Below the pieces are notes generated by a model. That model did not search any database and was not told the origin of the DNA. It worked only from the letters and a program-made list of their open reading frames with translations. A stretch of 64,000 bases of DNA from positions 12,016 to 76,015 of the forward strand of contig CAKULF010000008.1 of assembly GCA_934667125.1 (NCBI GenBank), read 5' to 3'. Of this stretch, positions 50,452 to 59,945 are shown one piece after another (position 1 is the first letter of the stretch; each line of letters opens with the position of its first letter). The DNA is from an uncultured Candidatus Melainabacteria bacterium. Its GTDB lineage: Bacteria; Cyanobacteriota; Vampirovibrionia; Gastranaerophilales; Gastranaerophilaceae. A program made the translations under genes and the position numbers.

Positions 50452-51240
50452 TTATTGATATTCGCCCTTGAAAACAAGCTTTGCTGAGCCTTTCATGTAA
50501 ACGTGGTTGTCTTCTTTGTAATCAATAAATAATGAGCCCCCCGGAAGAACAACTTCTGCCTTTCTTTCGATTAAACCCTTTTTATATCCAGCAACAACAG
50601 TAGCGCAAGCTCCCGTTCCGCAGGCAAGAGTTATTCCGCAGCCTCTTTCCCAAACATTCATTTTAACTTTGTTTTTTGAAATTATATTGACAAATTCAAC
50701 GTTTGTTTTTTCAGGAAAAATTGGGTCAAATTCTATTGATTTTCCAACTGTTTTGGCTAAGCATTCGCTATCTTCTTTTGTATATATAACGCAATGCGGA
50801 TTACCCATAGAAACCGCCACAGCGTCATATCCTTGAACTTTAACATTTAAAAAATCATCCGCCTTAACAGGAATTTCAGCCGGTTCAACAATAGGTTCGC
50901 CCATATCAACAATAACATCATTATCATCTGTAATAGTTGGAGTTATTATTCCGGCTAAAGTTTCAACCGTAAATTTTTTAGATTTTACAAGTCCTTTAGA
51001 ATAAACATATTTTGCAAAACATCTTATCCCATTTCCGCACATTTGAGCTATTGTGCCATCTGAATTATAAAAATTCCAACCAATATCAGCGATTTTTGAA
51101 CTAACGGGCGCAAAAATTCCATCCGCACCTATTCCAAATTGCCTATTACAAAGCTCTTTGGCTAATGTTGGAGTTATAATATTTTCTTCAAGGATGATAA
51201 AATCGTTTCCAAGTCCTTGCCATTTTTCAAATTTAATCAT
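50452..51240 (-). CDS. dapF: diaminopimelate epimerase
   Basis: Epimerises LL- to meso-diaminopimelate for peptidoglycan and lysine. MCGNGIRCFAKYV and TLACGTGACATVVAGY carry the two catalytic cysteines. 262 aa. Last gene of the TPR-trpS-peptidase-dapF run. Together with dapA/dapB the diaminopimelate route is nearly complete here; whether the middle steps use the aminotransferase (dapL) route is not visible. Confidence 0.95.
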   Translation of the reverse strand: MIKFEKWQGLGNDFIILEENIITPTLAKELCNRQFGIGADGIFAPVSSKIADIGWNFYNSDGTIAQMCGNGIRCFAKYVYSKGLVKSKKFTVETLAGIITPTITDDNDVIVDMGEPIVEPAEIPVKADDFLNVKVQGYDAVAVSMGNPHCVIYTKEDSECLAKTVGKSIEFDPIFPEKTNVEFVNIISKNKVKMNVWERGCGITLACGTGACATVVAGYKKGLIERKAEVVLPGGSLFIDYKEDNHVYMKGSAKLVFKGEYQ

Positions 51241-51249
51241 TTTGCCCTC

Positions 51250-52467
51250 TTAATTTGCATTATACTCAAGGAAAATTTCTTTAACAAATTCAAAACCCTT
51301 GTATAAGCTATCTATTTCAACTTTTTCATTTGGAGAGTGCATTGATAAAATGTTTGCAACCCCAACCAAAACGGGTTTAAATTTAACATCATATTTATTT
51401 GTTTTATTAGCATATACGTGGGTTTCAGCGCCAGCATGGAAAGATTGAACCTTAACGGGCAAGTTGATTTTTTGTCCTGCTTTTTTTGCAATTTGTGCCA
51501 TTTCTTGGTTGTCTGATTTTTCAAAAGGCAGCATGTGAATTTTTACATTCAATTCAGCGTGCGCCAAATCTTTATATTTTGCATTAAATTTATCGATTTG
51601 CTTTTGGAATTTTGCAATCAATTTTTCTTCATATCTTTTTACAGAGCTTCTTAAAGAGTAGTGTGCAAAAGCAGTTGTATTAATAACATTATCCGCACAA
51701 AGTTGAATAAGATTTTCTGAATATGGTTTTGTTGGATTTTCAATAAATCTTTCTAAGCCTATATCTGTTGCCCCTGCGACGATTGAGCCTAAATTACAAG
51801 AAGTTATTGTAAAACCGTTTTCAATTTTATATGCTCCGTTTGGAAGCTTATGAACAAGGTCTGCTATTAATTTTGCAGCATTTAAACGTCTTTTATCTTG
51901 AATGTCGTTTCCGCTGTGTCCGCCTAATTTTGTTGTAACTTTGACATCAAGCTTAGTATAGCCTGCGCCTGCTATTTCAAAGTTTCCAAGGCTGTCTGAA
52001 TCAAGAACCAATACGTTTTCAGAATCTAAATCTTTAAAATTAACGTGGTTAATTCCTGTCATATTTGTTTCTTCATCACGAGTGAACACAATTTCAAGCC
52101 CGCCATGTTTAACATCAGGGTTTTTTGTTAAATATAGTGCAAGATTAAGCGCAGTTGCAACACCTGCTTTATCATCAGCCCCAAGAGTTCTCGTGCCATC
52201 TGTTTGAAGATATTTATTGTCTTGCGATTTTAAAATTTTAACTTCTGAATTGTTTCCAACAACATCCATGTGAGCCGATAGAAGCAGTGGTTTTTTGTTT
52301 TCGCAATTAGCCGGAATTTTTATAATTAAATTTTGATAATCATCGTAATATGCATTAATTCCGTTTTCATAAGTAATTTGTTGAATTTTATTTGAAACGT
52401 TAATTTCCCCAAGGCTTGGAGAAGGAATAGTTGCAAGTGTTTTAAATAATTCAATTATATCCATCAT
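51250..52467 (-). CDS. M20-family peptidase, peptidase T-like
   Basis: 405 aa di-zinc exopeptidase. LSAHMDVVGNN (first zinc His-Asp), TLGADDKAGVATALNLAL (bridging Asp), FTRDEETNMTGINHV (catalytic Glu-Glu) and HAGAETHVYANKTNKY (His) are the M20 landmarks, and the order fits PepT-like tripeptidases. The dimerisation domain is ~185-290. It releases amino acids from peptides in the cytoplasm. Ten bases from dapF. Confidence 0.85.
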   Translation of the reverse strand: MMDIIELFKTLATIPSPSLGEINVSNKIQQITYENGINAYYDDYQNLIIKIPANCENKKPLLLSAHMDVVGNNSEVKILKSQDNKYLQTDGTRTLGADDKAGVATALNLALYLTKNPDVKHGGLEIVFTRDEETNMTGINHVNFKDLDSENVLVLDSDSLGNFEIAGAGYTKLDVKVTTKLGGHSGNDIQDKRRLNAAKLIADLVHKLPNGAYKIENGFTITSCNLGSIVAGATDIGLERFIENPTKPYSENLIQLCADNVINTTAFAHYSLRSSVKRYEEKLIAKFQKQIDKFNAKYKDLAHAELNVKIHMLPFEKSDNQEMAQIAKKAGQKINLPVKVQSFHAGAETHVYANKTNKYDVKFKPVLVGVANILSMHSPNEKVEIDSLYKGFEFVKEIFLEYNAN

Positions 52468-52476
52468 AAACTCCTA

Positions 52477-53490
52477 TTATTTATACATTCTAATTACTTT
52501 TTCAGCCCCGTCTAAAACTTCTTGAGCTTTAATTCTAGCCTTTTTGGAACCTTCGAAAATAACATCTTTTAAATAATCTTTATCTTTTGCAAGTTCTTCT
52601 CTTTTTTCTCGGATTGGAGCAAAATAGTCGTTGATTTTTTTAACTAAGCGTTTTTTGCAATCCGCACAGCCCATAGTAGCGCCTGTGCAACCTGCACAAA
52701 TTTCTTGTTTTTCGTCTTCTGTTCCAAAAATTTTCCAATAATCCCAAACAACTTCGCAATTATCGGGATTGCCCTTATCGTCACGTCTAATACGGTTTCT
52801 ATCGGTTATTGCAGATTTGAATTTCTTTTCAGTAATTTCCGCTGTGTCTGAAATTTTAATATCATTATTAAATGATTTACCCATTTTGTTTCCGTCAAGC
52901 CCTTTTAATAACGGGATTTGAGTCAATTTTGGCTGAGGTTCAACAAAATAATCATTTTTATAAACATTATTGAATCTTCTTGCGATATCACGAGTTAATT
53001 CAACGTGTGCAACTTGGTCAATTCCAACAGGAACATAGTGTGAATTAAACAACAAAATATCGGCTGTCATCAAGACAGGATAGCCAAATAAGCCATAAGA
53101 AAGATTAGACATATTTTCTTGCTTATCTTTCATAATTTTTGCTAAATCCTTTAAAGTTGGGTCACGTTCAACCCAATTTTGAGGAGTAATCATAGAAAGA
53201 TATATGTGAAGCTGCGCTGTTTGCGGCACAAAGGATTGAAGATATATTGTCGATTTATTTGGGTCAATTCCTGAAGCTAACCAATCCAATAAAACATCTT
53301 CAACATTTTGGCGCATGTCTTCTGTTTGATTATATTTGGTTGTAAGCGCATGCCAGTCGGCAATAAAGAAATAACTTTCAAATTCTTCTTGAATTTTAAC
53401 CCAATTTTGCAACACTCCAAAATAGTGTCCAAGATGTAGTTTTCCGGTTGGGCGCATGCCTGAAACTATGCGTTTTTTTTCGTTATCCAT
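52477..53490 (-). CDS. trpS: tryptophanyl-tRNA synthetase with [4Fe-4S]-type cysteine motif
   Basis: 337 aa. MRPTGKLHLGHYFGVLQNW holds the HIGH motif and GNKMGKSFNND the KMSKS loop (KMGKS). Cysteines C245, C268, C275, C278 have spacing C-x22-C-x6-C-x2-C, the pattern that coordinates a [4Fe-4S] cluster in the Thermotoga maritima type of TrpRS (established for that type); C265 is extra. That cluster lies near the anticodon-binding region. It overlaps the TPR gene by eight bases. Confidence 0.93.
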   Translation of the reverse strand: MDNEKKRIVSGMRPTGKLHLGHYFGVLQNWVKIQEEFESYFFIADWHALTTKYNQTEDMRQNVEDVLLDWLASGIDPNKSTIYLQSFVPQTAQLHIYLSMITPQNWVERDPTLKDLAKIMKDKQENMSNLSYGLFGYPVLMTADILLFNSHYVPVGIDQVAHVELTRDIARRFNNVYKNDYFVEPQPKLTQIPLLKGLDGNKMGKSFNNDIKISDTAEITEKKFKSAITDRNRIRRDDKGNPDNCEVVWDYWKIFGTEDEKQEICAGCTGATMGCADCKKRLVKKINDYFAPIREKREELAKDKDYLKDVIFEGSKKARIKAQEVLDGAEKVIRMYK

Positions 53491-55264
53491 TTATTTCCTC
53501 CAATAAATCAAGCGCTTCTTGATAATCGTCAAATATCATCAAAGCTTGTCTAATGTGTTCTAATGCTTCTTTTTTCTTGTTACATTTATATTCGCAATGT
53601 GCTAAATTTGTTAATAAAATATGATTTTTAGGATATTTTTGAGCTAATTTATAAAATATTCCCATAGCATTTTCAATTTCGCCTGTCTGCATATAGCAAA
53701 CAGCAAGCATATTCATCGTTTCATCGTCTTTTGTTGAACTTACAATATCAAGCAAAAATTGTTTTGCAATATCATATTTTTGAATTTTAAAGTATAGCTT
53801 GGCGATATGGGTTTTAGCCAAGAAATTAGCAGCGTCTATCTTAAGCGACATCTGCAAAACTGCTAAAGCCTTTTCATATTCATTATCTAGCATTAAGATA
53901 TAGCCGTAATATGCTAGTGCGTCGGGGTTTTTGTTATCTAATTTTAAAGATGTTTCAAGAGCAACTTTTGCTTCATCGATTTTGCTTAACATCATATACG
54001 CAACCCCAAGCGAATAGTGAAATTCAGCGACATCATCTTCAAGTTCAATTGCTTTTTGAATTTCATCAACCGCCCAATCATAGCAATTCATTTTTAAATA
54101 TAAAACACCTAAATCCTTGTGGGCATAAGGGTTATTAGGTTCTAAAATTATACATTTTTTAAACATTTCTTTAGCATTGTCAAAATTTTCCATCTCAACA
54201 TAACAAAAAGCAAGATTATAATAGACTTCAACATCTATTTTTCCTCTTTTCACTAATGCGCTAAAGATATTTATCGCTTCTTCATTTAGCCCTAATTTTC
54301 TTAAGAACGTTCCTTTTTTCTTTAATAAAACAGGATTTTTCGGGTCAAGTTCCAATATTAAATTCAAGTTTTCAAGAGCTTCAGAATACTCTCTTAAATT
54401 ATCCAAAATTTCAACATAAGTTTTTCTATGCTCAATATTATTAGGATAAGCTTGAATTATGTTTTGATATAGCATTTTTGCAATCGGAAATTCTTGAGCC
54501 TGATAAGCGCAAAATGCTAATGTTAAAAGCATTGTTGTAGTCGGTTCAATTTCGTATGACTTTTGAAAATAAGTCATAGCGGTTTTAAAATCTTTAAGAG
54601 TTTGATATAAAATACCAAAATTATATAAAGTTAAAGTGTTTTTAGGGTCTTGATTATAGGCAATTTCAAGGATTTCTTTTGATTTATCAAATTCTTGAAC
54701 ATTCATATAACAAACCGCTAAACTGTTTAATAAAGACAGATTTTCTTGATTTAATTCAATTGCTTTAGTCAAATACGTAATAGCGTTTTTGTTATCTTTT
54801 TTAAGCATATATGATGTTGCGATAATATAATACATCGTATAATCAGCTTCGATATTCGGATTATTAATTCCGCTTAATATCGTTTCAATAGCTTTATCAA
54901 TCGACCCTTCTTCGACATATAGCATTGCTAAACTTTTATAAACATCAATATAATCAGGTCTTAAGGCTAAAACTTCTTTAAATTTTTCAATAGCTTTTTC
55001 TTTTTGACCCGTTGAAGAATAGCAATTAGCAAGATAAAAAGTTGAAGTCGTATCATCTTTATTTAACTTGTAAACTTCTTCAAAAGCTTTAATTGCTTCT
55101 GTTGGATTATCAAGATTAACTTCGCACAAGCCAAGGCTTTTAAGGGCTTCGGTGTTTGTATTATCTTTTTTAATAATGTTTTTTAAAATTTCTTTTGCTT
55201 CAACAAATTGCTCTTTTGATATTAAATCAAGGGCGGTGTTTAAATTTAACTCTATATTTTCCAT
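53483..55264 (-). CDS. TPR-repeat protein
   Basis: 593 aa built almost entirely of about 17 tetratricopeptide repeats of 34 residues (for example AIKAFEEVYKLNKDDTTSTF, EALENLNLILELDPKNP). No signal peptide or enzymatic domain. TPR scaffolds bind partner proteins; this one is upstream of, and overlaps, trpS. The partner is unknown. Confidence 0.9.
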   Translation of the reverse strand: MENIELNLNTALDLISKEQFVEAKEILKNIIKKDNTNTEALKSLGLCEVNLDNPTEAIKAFEEVYKLNKDDTTSTFYLANCYSSTGQKEKAIEKFKEVLALRPDYIDVYKSLAMLYVEEGSIDKAIETILSGINNPNIEADYTMYYIIATSYMLKKDNKNAITYLTKAIELNQENLSLLNSLAVCYMNVQEFDKSKEILEIAYNQDPKNTLTLYNFGILYQTLKDFKTAMTYFQKSYEIEPTTTMLLTLAFCAYQAQEFPIAKMLYQNIIQAYPNNIEHRKTYVEILDNLREYSEALENLNLILELDPKNPVLLKKKGTFLRKLGLNEEAINIFSALVKRGKIDVEVYYNLAFCYVEMENFDNAKEMFKKCIILEPNNPYAHKDLGVLYLKMNCYDWAVDEIQKAIELEDDVAEFHYSLGVAYMMLSKIDEAKVALETSLKLDNKNPDALAYYGYILMLDNEYEKALAVLQMSLKIDAANFLAKTHIAKLYFKIQKYDIAKQFLLDIVSSTKDDETMNMLAVCYMQTGEIENAMGIFYKLAQKYPKNHILLTNLAHCEYKCNKKKEALEHIRQALMIFDDYQEALDLLEEING

Positions 55265-55382
55265 AAAGATATTATATCTAAAAAATTGAATAATGTGTCA
55301 ATAAATCTTAAAAGTTTGTGTTATAAAAATTTTTTAATGCTATATTAATAAAAAATAATTTACTTATTAAAGGGGTGATTTT

Positions 55383-55580
55383 ATGTATAACGTTTATGTT
55401 AAAAAACAAGGAAAATATGATCCGGATTTAATGGGGGAATTTCAATCAATCAATGAAGCTATTGATTTAGCTAAAGAATTAAAAGAAAAAGACCCTACAA
55501 TTTCATACACTATTGAAGAGCAAACAGGACATTTTAACAGTTACGGCGATCCTATTTCAAATGTTGTAAGACGTGGTTAA
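55383..55580 (+). CDS. small hypothetical protein
   Basis: 65 aa, soluble, charged, no signal peptide: MYNVYVKKQGKYDPDLMGEF, a helix around residues 24-38, and DPISNVVRRG at the end. It has an unusually good ribosome site (AAAGGGGTGA), so it is likely translated. It looks like a small beta-alpha-beta domain but is not assigned to a family. Confidence 0.7.
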   Translation: MYNVYVKKQGKYDPDLMGEFQSINEAIDLAKELKEKDPTISYTIEEQTGHFNSYGDPISNVVRRG

Positions 55581-55587
55581 GCATAAA

Positions 55588-55617
55588 AAAAAATCCCTTA
55601 AATAATTTAAGGGATTT
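55588..55617 (-). terminator. stem-loop with T tract on the minus strand
   Basis: AAATCCCTTAAA / TTTAAGGGATTT (55591-55602 with 55606-55617). The long T run follows the stem only when read leftward, so as an intrinsic terminator it serves a minus-strand transcript coming from the gap to lptC. Confidence 0.55.
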
Positions 55618-55798
55618 GAAAATCGTTTTGCTTGATTCTCTCGTGTATAAAGGTTAGTGTGTGTATGAAAGTTAAATTGTTTTTTATGTCTTACATATAT
55701 ATAAAGTATATACAGATATAAAAATTGCTTAACTTGTTTGTTTTTGTAACATTTCTTAACATGCCTGCATTTCGTTTTTAAACAAGTAAAATAGACTT

Positions 55799-56389
55799 AT
55801 GAATAAAAAAAGAATAATTAAAATATTAACTTTGTTGGTTGTCCTGCTTTTGGCTTGGGGGATAATTTGGTCATATTTCATTACTAAAACTGTTCGCAAG
55901 AATAATGCTGATGAAAATATGAAAAACCAACAAGCAATAATTAAAAATATTATCGTAACCGAAACCCAAGATGAGAAGAAATATTGGGAATTTTATGCTA
56001 AATCGGGCGAGTATAATTCTGAACATAACAGCATTAAATTATATGATGTTATCGGCAATTTTTATAATAAAAACCAAGAAGTTGTAGTCAGCTTTAAAGC
56101 TGATAGCGGGCAATATGACGAAAAAACAAAAGAAGTTGTAATTAACGGAAATATTTTGTTTGTAGGCAAGCAAGATGCTCAATTATATGCTGATAATATC
56201 ATCTGGAAAGGGCAAGATACGGACATTTTAGCCAACGGCAACGTTCAATTTATACAAGCTGATAAAATTGTTTCAAAAGCAAAAAGGGCAATTTTTAATT
56301 CAACCTTAACAAAATTTAAAATTCTTGATAACACCGTAACAAGAATATACGGAAGCGATGAAGATAAGAAAAAATATACACAACTTTAA
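55799..56389 (+). CDS. lptC: LptC, LPS export protein
   Basis: 196 aa with one N-terminal membrane helix (~9-29) and a periplasmic beta-jellyroll (~45-190), as in the LptC/LptA OstA-type fold. VSFKADSGQYDEKTKEVVIN and NVQFIQADKIVSKAKRAIFN are typical. It passes lipopolysaccharide from the inner membrane to LptA. It heads a tight co-oriented run of envelope genes. Confidence 0.82.
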   Translation: MNKKRIIKILTLLVVLLLAWGIIWSYFITKTVRKNNADENMKNQQAIIKNIIVTETQDEKKYWEFYAKSGEYNSEHNSIKLYDVIGNFYNKNQEVVVSFKADSGQYDEKTKEVVINGNILFVGKQDAQLYADNIIWKGQDTDILANGNVQFIQADKIVSKAKRAIFNSTLTKFKILDNTVTRIYGSDEDKKKYTQL

Positions 56390-56410
56390 TTTTATGTTAG
56401 ATTATTAATT

Positions 56411-57397
56411 ATGAAAAAGATAAATATAAAAGCTTTAATATTATTAGTTTCGATGTGTTTAATGGGGAGCGTTTTTGCAATAACAATCGAATCAAAAAAA
56501 CAAGATATACATCTTGATGAAAATAAAGGATATTTCACAGGGGATGTTAAAGTTCAAGTTGGTGATGTTGTTGTAACTTCTCCAAGAGCGGATTTGGACC
56601 TTGAGCCGGCGACCAAAAAGCCGTCTTTGGCAACTTTTTTTGATAAACCTTATGCTCATCAATTAAAAGACAATAAAAAACACGAAGTAAAGGCTGATAT
56701 AATCAAGGTTTCATTGATTAAAAAGGTTATAACAGCCCAAGGCAACGCTCAAACGAACGTTTTGCAAGATAAAAAACCAATTATAATCATCACTGCGGAC
56801 ACTCAAGAATATGATACAAATACAAATCTAATGACCGCTAAAGGGCATGTTGTAATTAACTATGAAGATATGGTTGCAACATCTGATAATGGTTATGCTT
56901 TGTTGAATAAAGATGGGGATGTTCAAAACCTTAAATTGGCTTCAAGGGCAATGGTTAAGCAGGATAAAAGCCTTGTAAAAGGTGATAATATCCAATATTC
57001 AAAATTAAGACAAGATATTATTGCAACGGGAAACACGTTGTCTGATGTGACTTTTGAAAATGGCGACAGGGTAATTATAACGGCACACAGCCAGCAATAT
57101 GACCACAAAGGAAATTCTATGATGGCTTCAGGAAAAGTCCATGTTGACTATGGCGATTATAAAGCGGACGGACCTAAAGCAATAATGTATATTAATTCTA
57201 AAACTAATAAGCCCGAAAAAATTGTATTTATCGGAAGATCTAAAATCGTTGAAAAAGGTGTAAATTCTGTTGAAGCAGATAGAATTACAATGACTATGGA
57301 GCCGAAAAAATTTACAGCAGAGGGAAAAGTTAAAACAAATATCGAACAAAATTCAGACAGTAACAATAATAAAAACAAAATGGAGTTCAGTTTATAA
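56411..57397 (+). CDS. LptA/OstA-like periplasmic LPS transport protein
   Basis: 328 aa with a signal peptide (1-~24). It holds two OstA-type repeats of the jellyroll rather than one (e.g. VKVQVGDVVVTSPRADLDLE and the later GKVHVDYGDYKADGPKAIMY), so it is longer than Escherichia coli LptA (~185 aa). It probably forms the LPS bridge across the periplasm. Three bases before lpxI. Confidence 0.82.
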   Translation: MKKINIKALILLVSMCLMGSVFAITIESKKQDIHLDENKGYFTGDVKVQVGDVVVTSPRADLDLEPATKKPSLATFFDKPYAHQLKDNKKHEVKADIIKVSLIKKVITAQGNAQTNVLQDKKPIIIITADTQEYDTNTNLMTAKGHVVINYEDMVATSDNGYALLNKDGDVQNLKLASRAMVKQDKSLVKGDNIQYSKLRQDIIATGNTLSDVTFENGDRVIITAHSQQYDHKGNSMMASGKVHVDYGDYKADGPKAIMYINSKTNKPEKIVFIGRSKIVEKGVNSVEADRITMTMEPKKFTAEGKVKTNIEQNSDSNNNKNKMEFSL

Positions 57398-57399
57398 AA

Positions 57400-58221
57400 A
57401 TGACAAATCTTGTATTAGAAAATAAGCAATGCCTGATTGCAGGCGACGGCAATCTACCGGTTATGATGGCAAAAAGTGCCAAGGAAAATGGTTTTGAAAT
57501 AGTTTGTATTTCATTATCTTCAGATAATTATAAAGACTTAAAAAAATATTGTTCAAAAGTTGTTTCTTATGGCCCTGGGCAAATTGATTCAATTAAGAAA
57601 TTTTTAATTGATGAAAATATTAAACAATTAACTTTTTTGGGGAAAGTTTCAAAAACGATGCTTGTTAAACGCCCAAGGCTTGAAAAAACGGCAATTCAGC
57701 TTTTGAAAGAAATGAAAAAATTAAACGATGACGCTATTATGCTAAAAATCGTTGAACAGCTTGAAAATATCGGAATAGCTATATTAGATCAAACTATTTT
57801 TATTAAAAAATTGATGATTCAACGTGGCGCTTTGACTACAAGAAAGCCATCCGAAGCGCAATTGGCGGATATTGATTATGGTTTCAAAATAGCAAAACAA
57901 ATCGGTGGGCTTGATATAGGTCAATCTGTTGTAATGAAAGATAGAATGATTATGGCGATTGAAGCCATTGAAGGCACGGATAAATGTATCAAACGTGGTT
58001 GCAAATTGGCAAGAAGAAAAAATGCTATTGTTGTTAAAGTTGCAAAACCTGCTCAGGACAAACGTTTTGACATCCCTGCAGTTGGTTTAAAAACAATTAA
58101 AACAATGAAAAGATATGGGGCAAATGTTTTGGCTCTTGAAAGTGGCGAAACTATTATAGTTGACCAAGATAAGATGGTTGATTATGCAAATAAACATAAT
58201 ATGATAATTGTGGCATTATAA
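57400..58221 (+). CDS. lpxI: UDP-2,3-diacylglucosamine pyrophosphatase (LpxI)
   Basis: 273 aa, the LpxI rather than LpxH type. TFLGKVSKTMLVKRPRLEK and GLDIGQSVVMKDRMIMAIEA are hallmarks, followed by EGTDKCIKRG. Hydrolyses UDP-2,3-diacylglucosamine to lipid X in lipid A synthesis. Direct neighbour of lpxB, the next enzyme. Confidence 0.93.
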   Translation: MTNLVLENKQCLIAGDGNLPVMMAKSAKENGFEIVCISLSSDNYKDLKKYCSKVVSYGPGQIDSIKKFLIDENIKQLTFLGKVSKTMLVKRPRLEKTAIQLLKEMKKLNDDAIMLKIVEQLENIGIAILDQTIFIKKLMIQRGALTTRKPSEAQLADIDYGFKIAKQIGGLDIGQSVVMKDRMIMAIEAIEGTDKCIKRGCKLARRKNAIVVKVAKPAQDKRFDIPAVGLKTIKTMKRYGANVLALESGETIIVDQDKMVDYANKHNMIIVAL

Positions 58222-58224
58222 TCA

Positions 58225-59337
58225 ATGAAAAAAGTTTTTATTATAACAGGTGAATATTCAGCAGATAAGCACGCTTCAGGCGTTGCTCGTGAGTTAAAAA
58301 AAATATATCCTGATGTAATTATTGAGGGGGTTGGCGAGTTTAACCTTGAAAAAGAGGGTGTAAAGCTTTTTCGCAATCACGACAAAATGGGAAAAATGGG
58401 GCTTACTCCAAAGACGATTTTTCAGCATATTTTATTGGGTTACGACATAATTAAGTATTTAAAAGAAGAATTTAAGCCCGATTTGGTTTTGCTTGTTGAT
58501 TATGGAGCTTTTAATCTTCAAATTTCAAAAAGATTGAAAAAAGCAGGAATTAAAACATTTTTCTTTATTCCGCCTCAAATTTGGGCTTCAAGAAAATATC
58601 GCCTTAAAACTATCAAGAAAAATATTGATGAAGTTTTAACGATTTTTCCTTTTGAAAAAGAATTTTATGATAGTGAAAATATAAAATCAGAATTTGTCGG
58701 CCATCCGATTGTGTCTGAATTGCCTGTTTGTAATGACAAAGAGGGTTTCTTTAAAAAACATAATTTAGACCCAAATAAAAAATTAATCGGAATTTTTCCA
58801 GGGTCAAGAATTTTTGAGATTAATTTTCTGCTTAAAATTTTTGTTGGCGCAATAAAATTAATTGAAAAATCAAGAAATGATGTTCAATTTGTGTTTTCAC
58901 ATGCGCTTAGTTTAAAAGATGACGCTTTTAAGGTTGATTATAAGAAAATCAAAGGCGAAAATCATCAACTTTTAGCATATTCAGATGCTTTGATTTTGGC
59001 TTCAGGAACTGTTGCGCTGGAAGCTGCTATGTACAACACTCCAATGATAATAGCATATCGAGGTCCGCTGTTTTTCTATTTAGTGTATTTGCTTGTTAGA
59101 AATATTAAAAAAGCGTGCCTTGTAAATATTATTACAAAAGGGGATTATGTTGATGAATTTTTGATGTTCGACGCAACAAGTGAAAATATTAAAAATGCGA
59201 TTAATGAAATTTTGGATAATGAGAAAAAACGCAACCATATTTTAGAAGGCTGTAAAAAAACAAGAGAATTATTAACAAATAAACACTGTGTTGAAGAAGT
59301 GGCAAAGATAATAAAAAGAGAGTTAGAGGGAAAATAA
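58225..59337 (+). CDS. lpxB: lipid-A-disaccharide synthase (LpxB)
   Basis: 370 aa GT19 enzyme joining lipid X and UDP-diacylglucosamine. TGEYSADKHASGVARELKK, YIPPQIWASRKYRLKTI (here FFIPPQIWASR), FVGHPIVSELP and FPGSRIFEI are signatures. C-terminal SGTVALEAAMYNTPMIIAYR forms the donor-binding end. Four bases after lpxI; its stop overlaps pgsA. Confidence 0.94.
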   Translation: MKKVFIITGEYSADKHASGVARELKKIYPDVIIEGVGEFNLEKEGVKLFRNHDKMGKMGLTPKTIFQHILLGYDIIKYLKEEFKPDLVLLVDYGAFNLQISKRLKKAGIKTFFFIPPQIWASRKYRLKTIKKNIDEVLTIFPFEKEFYDSENIKSEFVGHPIVSELPVCNDKEGFFKKHNLDPNKKLIGIFPGSRIFEINFLLKIFVGAIKLIEKSRNDVQFVFSHALSLKDDAFKVDYKKIKGENHQLLAYSDALILASGTVALEAAMYNTPMIIAYRGPLFFYLVYLLVRNIKKACLVNIITKGDYVDEFLMFDATSENIKNAINEILDNEKKRNHILEGCKKTRELLTNKHCVEEVAKIIKRELEGK

Positions 59338-59945
59338 TGAAAAAGAATTTAGCAAACATTATCACACTATCAAGAATATTTTTTGTATTTATCGTAATTA
59401 CTTTATTGTACTTTAATTGCGATAAAGCTTATATTTCAGCTCTTGTATTAACTGCAATTTTAATGTGGTTCGACGGGTTAGATGGATATGTAGCTAGAAA
59501 ATTCAATATTTCAACAAAACTAGGCGCGCTATTAGATATTATGGGCGATAGAATTGTTGAAAATGTGTTTTGGATTTCATTTTGCGCTCTTGGTTGGGTG
59601 AATGTTGCTGTTCCTGTTATTGTTTTAACAAGAGGAATTATCACAGATTCTTTGCGCACGTTGGCTTTTGAAAAAGGTTACACTGCTTTTGGAAAAACAA
59701 CAATGATGCAAGGAAAAATCGCTAAATTTATCGTAGCTTCTAATTTTTGCCGTTTTACGTATGCTGTTTGTAAAGCAGTTGCGTTCTTCTTTATGATTTT
59801 AGGACATTTCCCATCAGACTATGCTGCAAAACCTGTAATTCTTCAAATTGCAATAGTTTGCACGGTTATTTCTGTTGCATTTTGCGTGTTAAGGGGTTTA
59901 CCTGTTGTGTTTGAATCAAGAAGATTTTTTGTTGAGGAAAAATAA
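59337..59945 (+). CDS. pgsA: CDP-alcohol phosphatidyltransferase (PgsA-type)
   Basis: 202 aa, several membrane helices. DGLDGYVARKF...GALLDIMGDR matches D-G-x2-A-R-x8-G-x3-D-x3-D of this family (metal-binding Asp residues). It makes phosphatidylglycerophosphate, the first step to phosphatidylglycerol. Start overlaps the lpxB stop. Substrate assigned by closest family resemblance; another CDP-alcohol enzyme is possible. Confidence 0.85.
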   Translation: MKKNLANIITLSRIFFVFIVITLLYFNCDKAYISALVLTAILMWFDGLDGYVARKFNISTKLGALLDIMGDRIVENVFWISFCALGWVNVAVPVIVLTRGIITDSLRTLAFEKGYTAFGKTTMMQGKIAKFIVASNFCRFTYAVCKAVAFFFMILGHFPSDYAAKPVILQIAIVCTVISVAFCVLRGLPVVFESRRFFVEEK

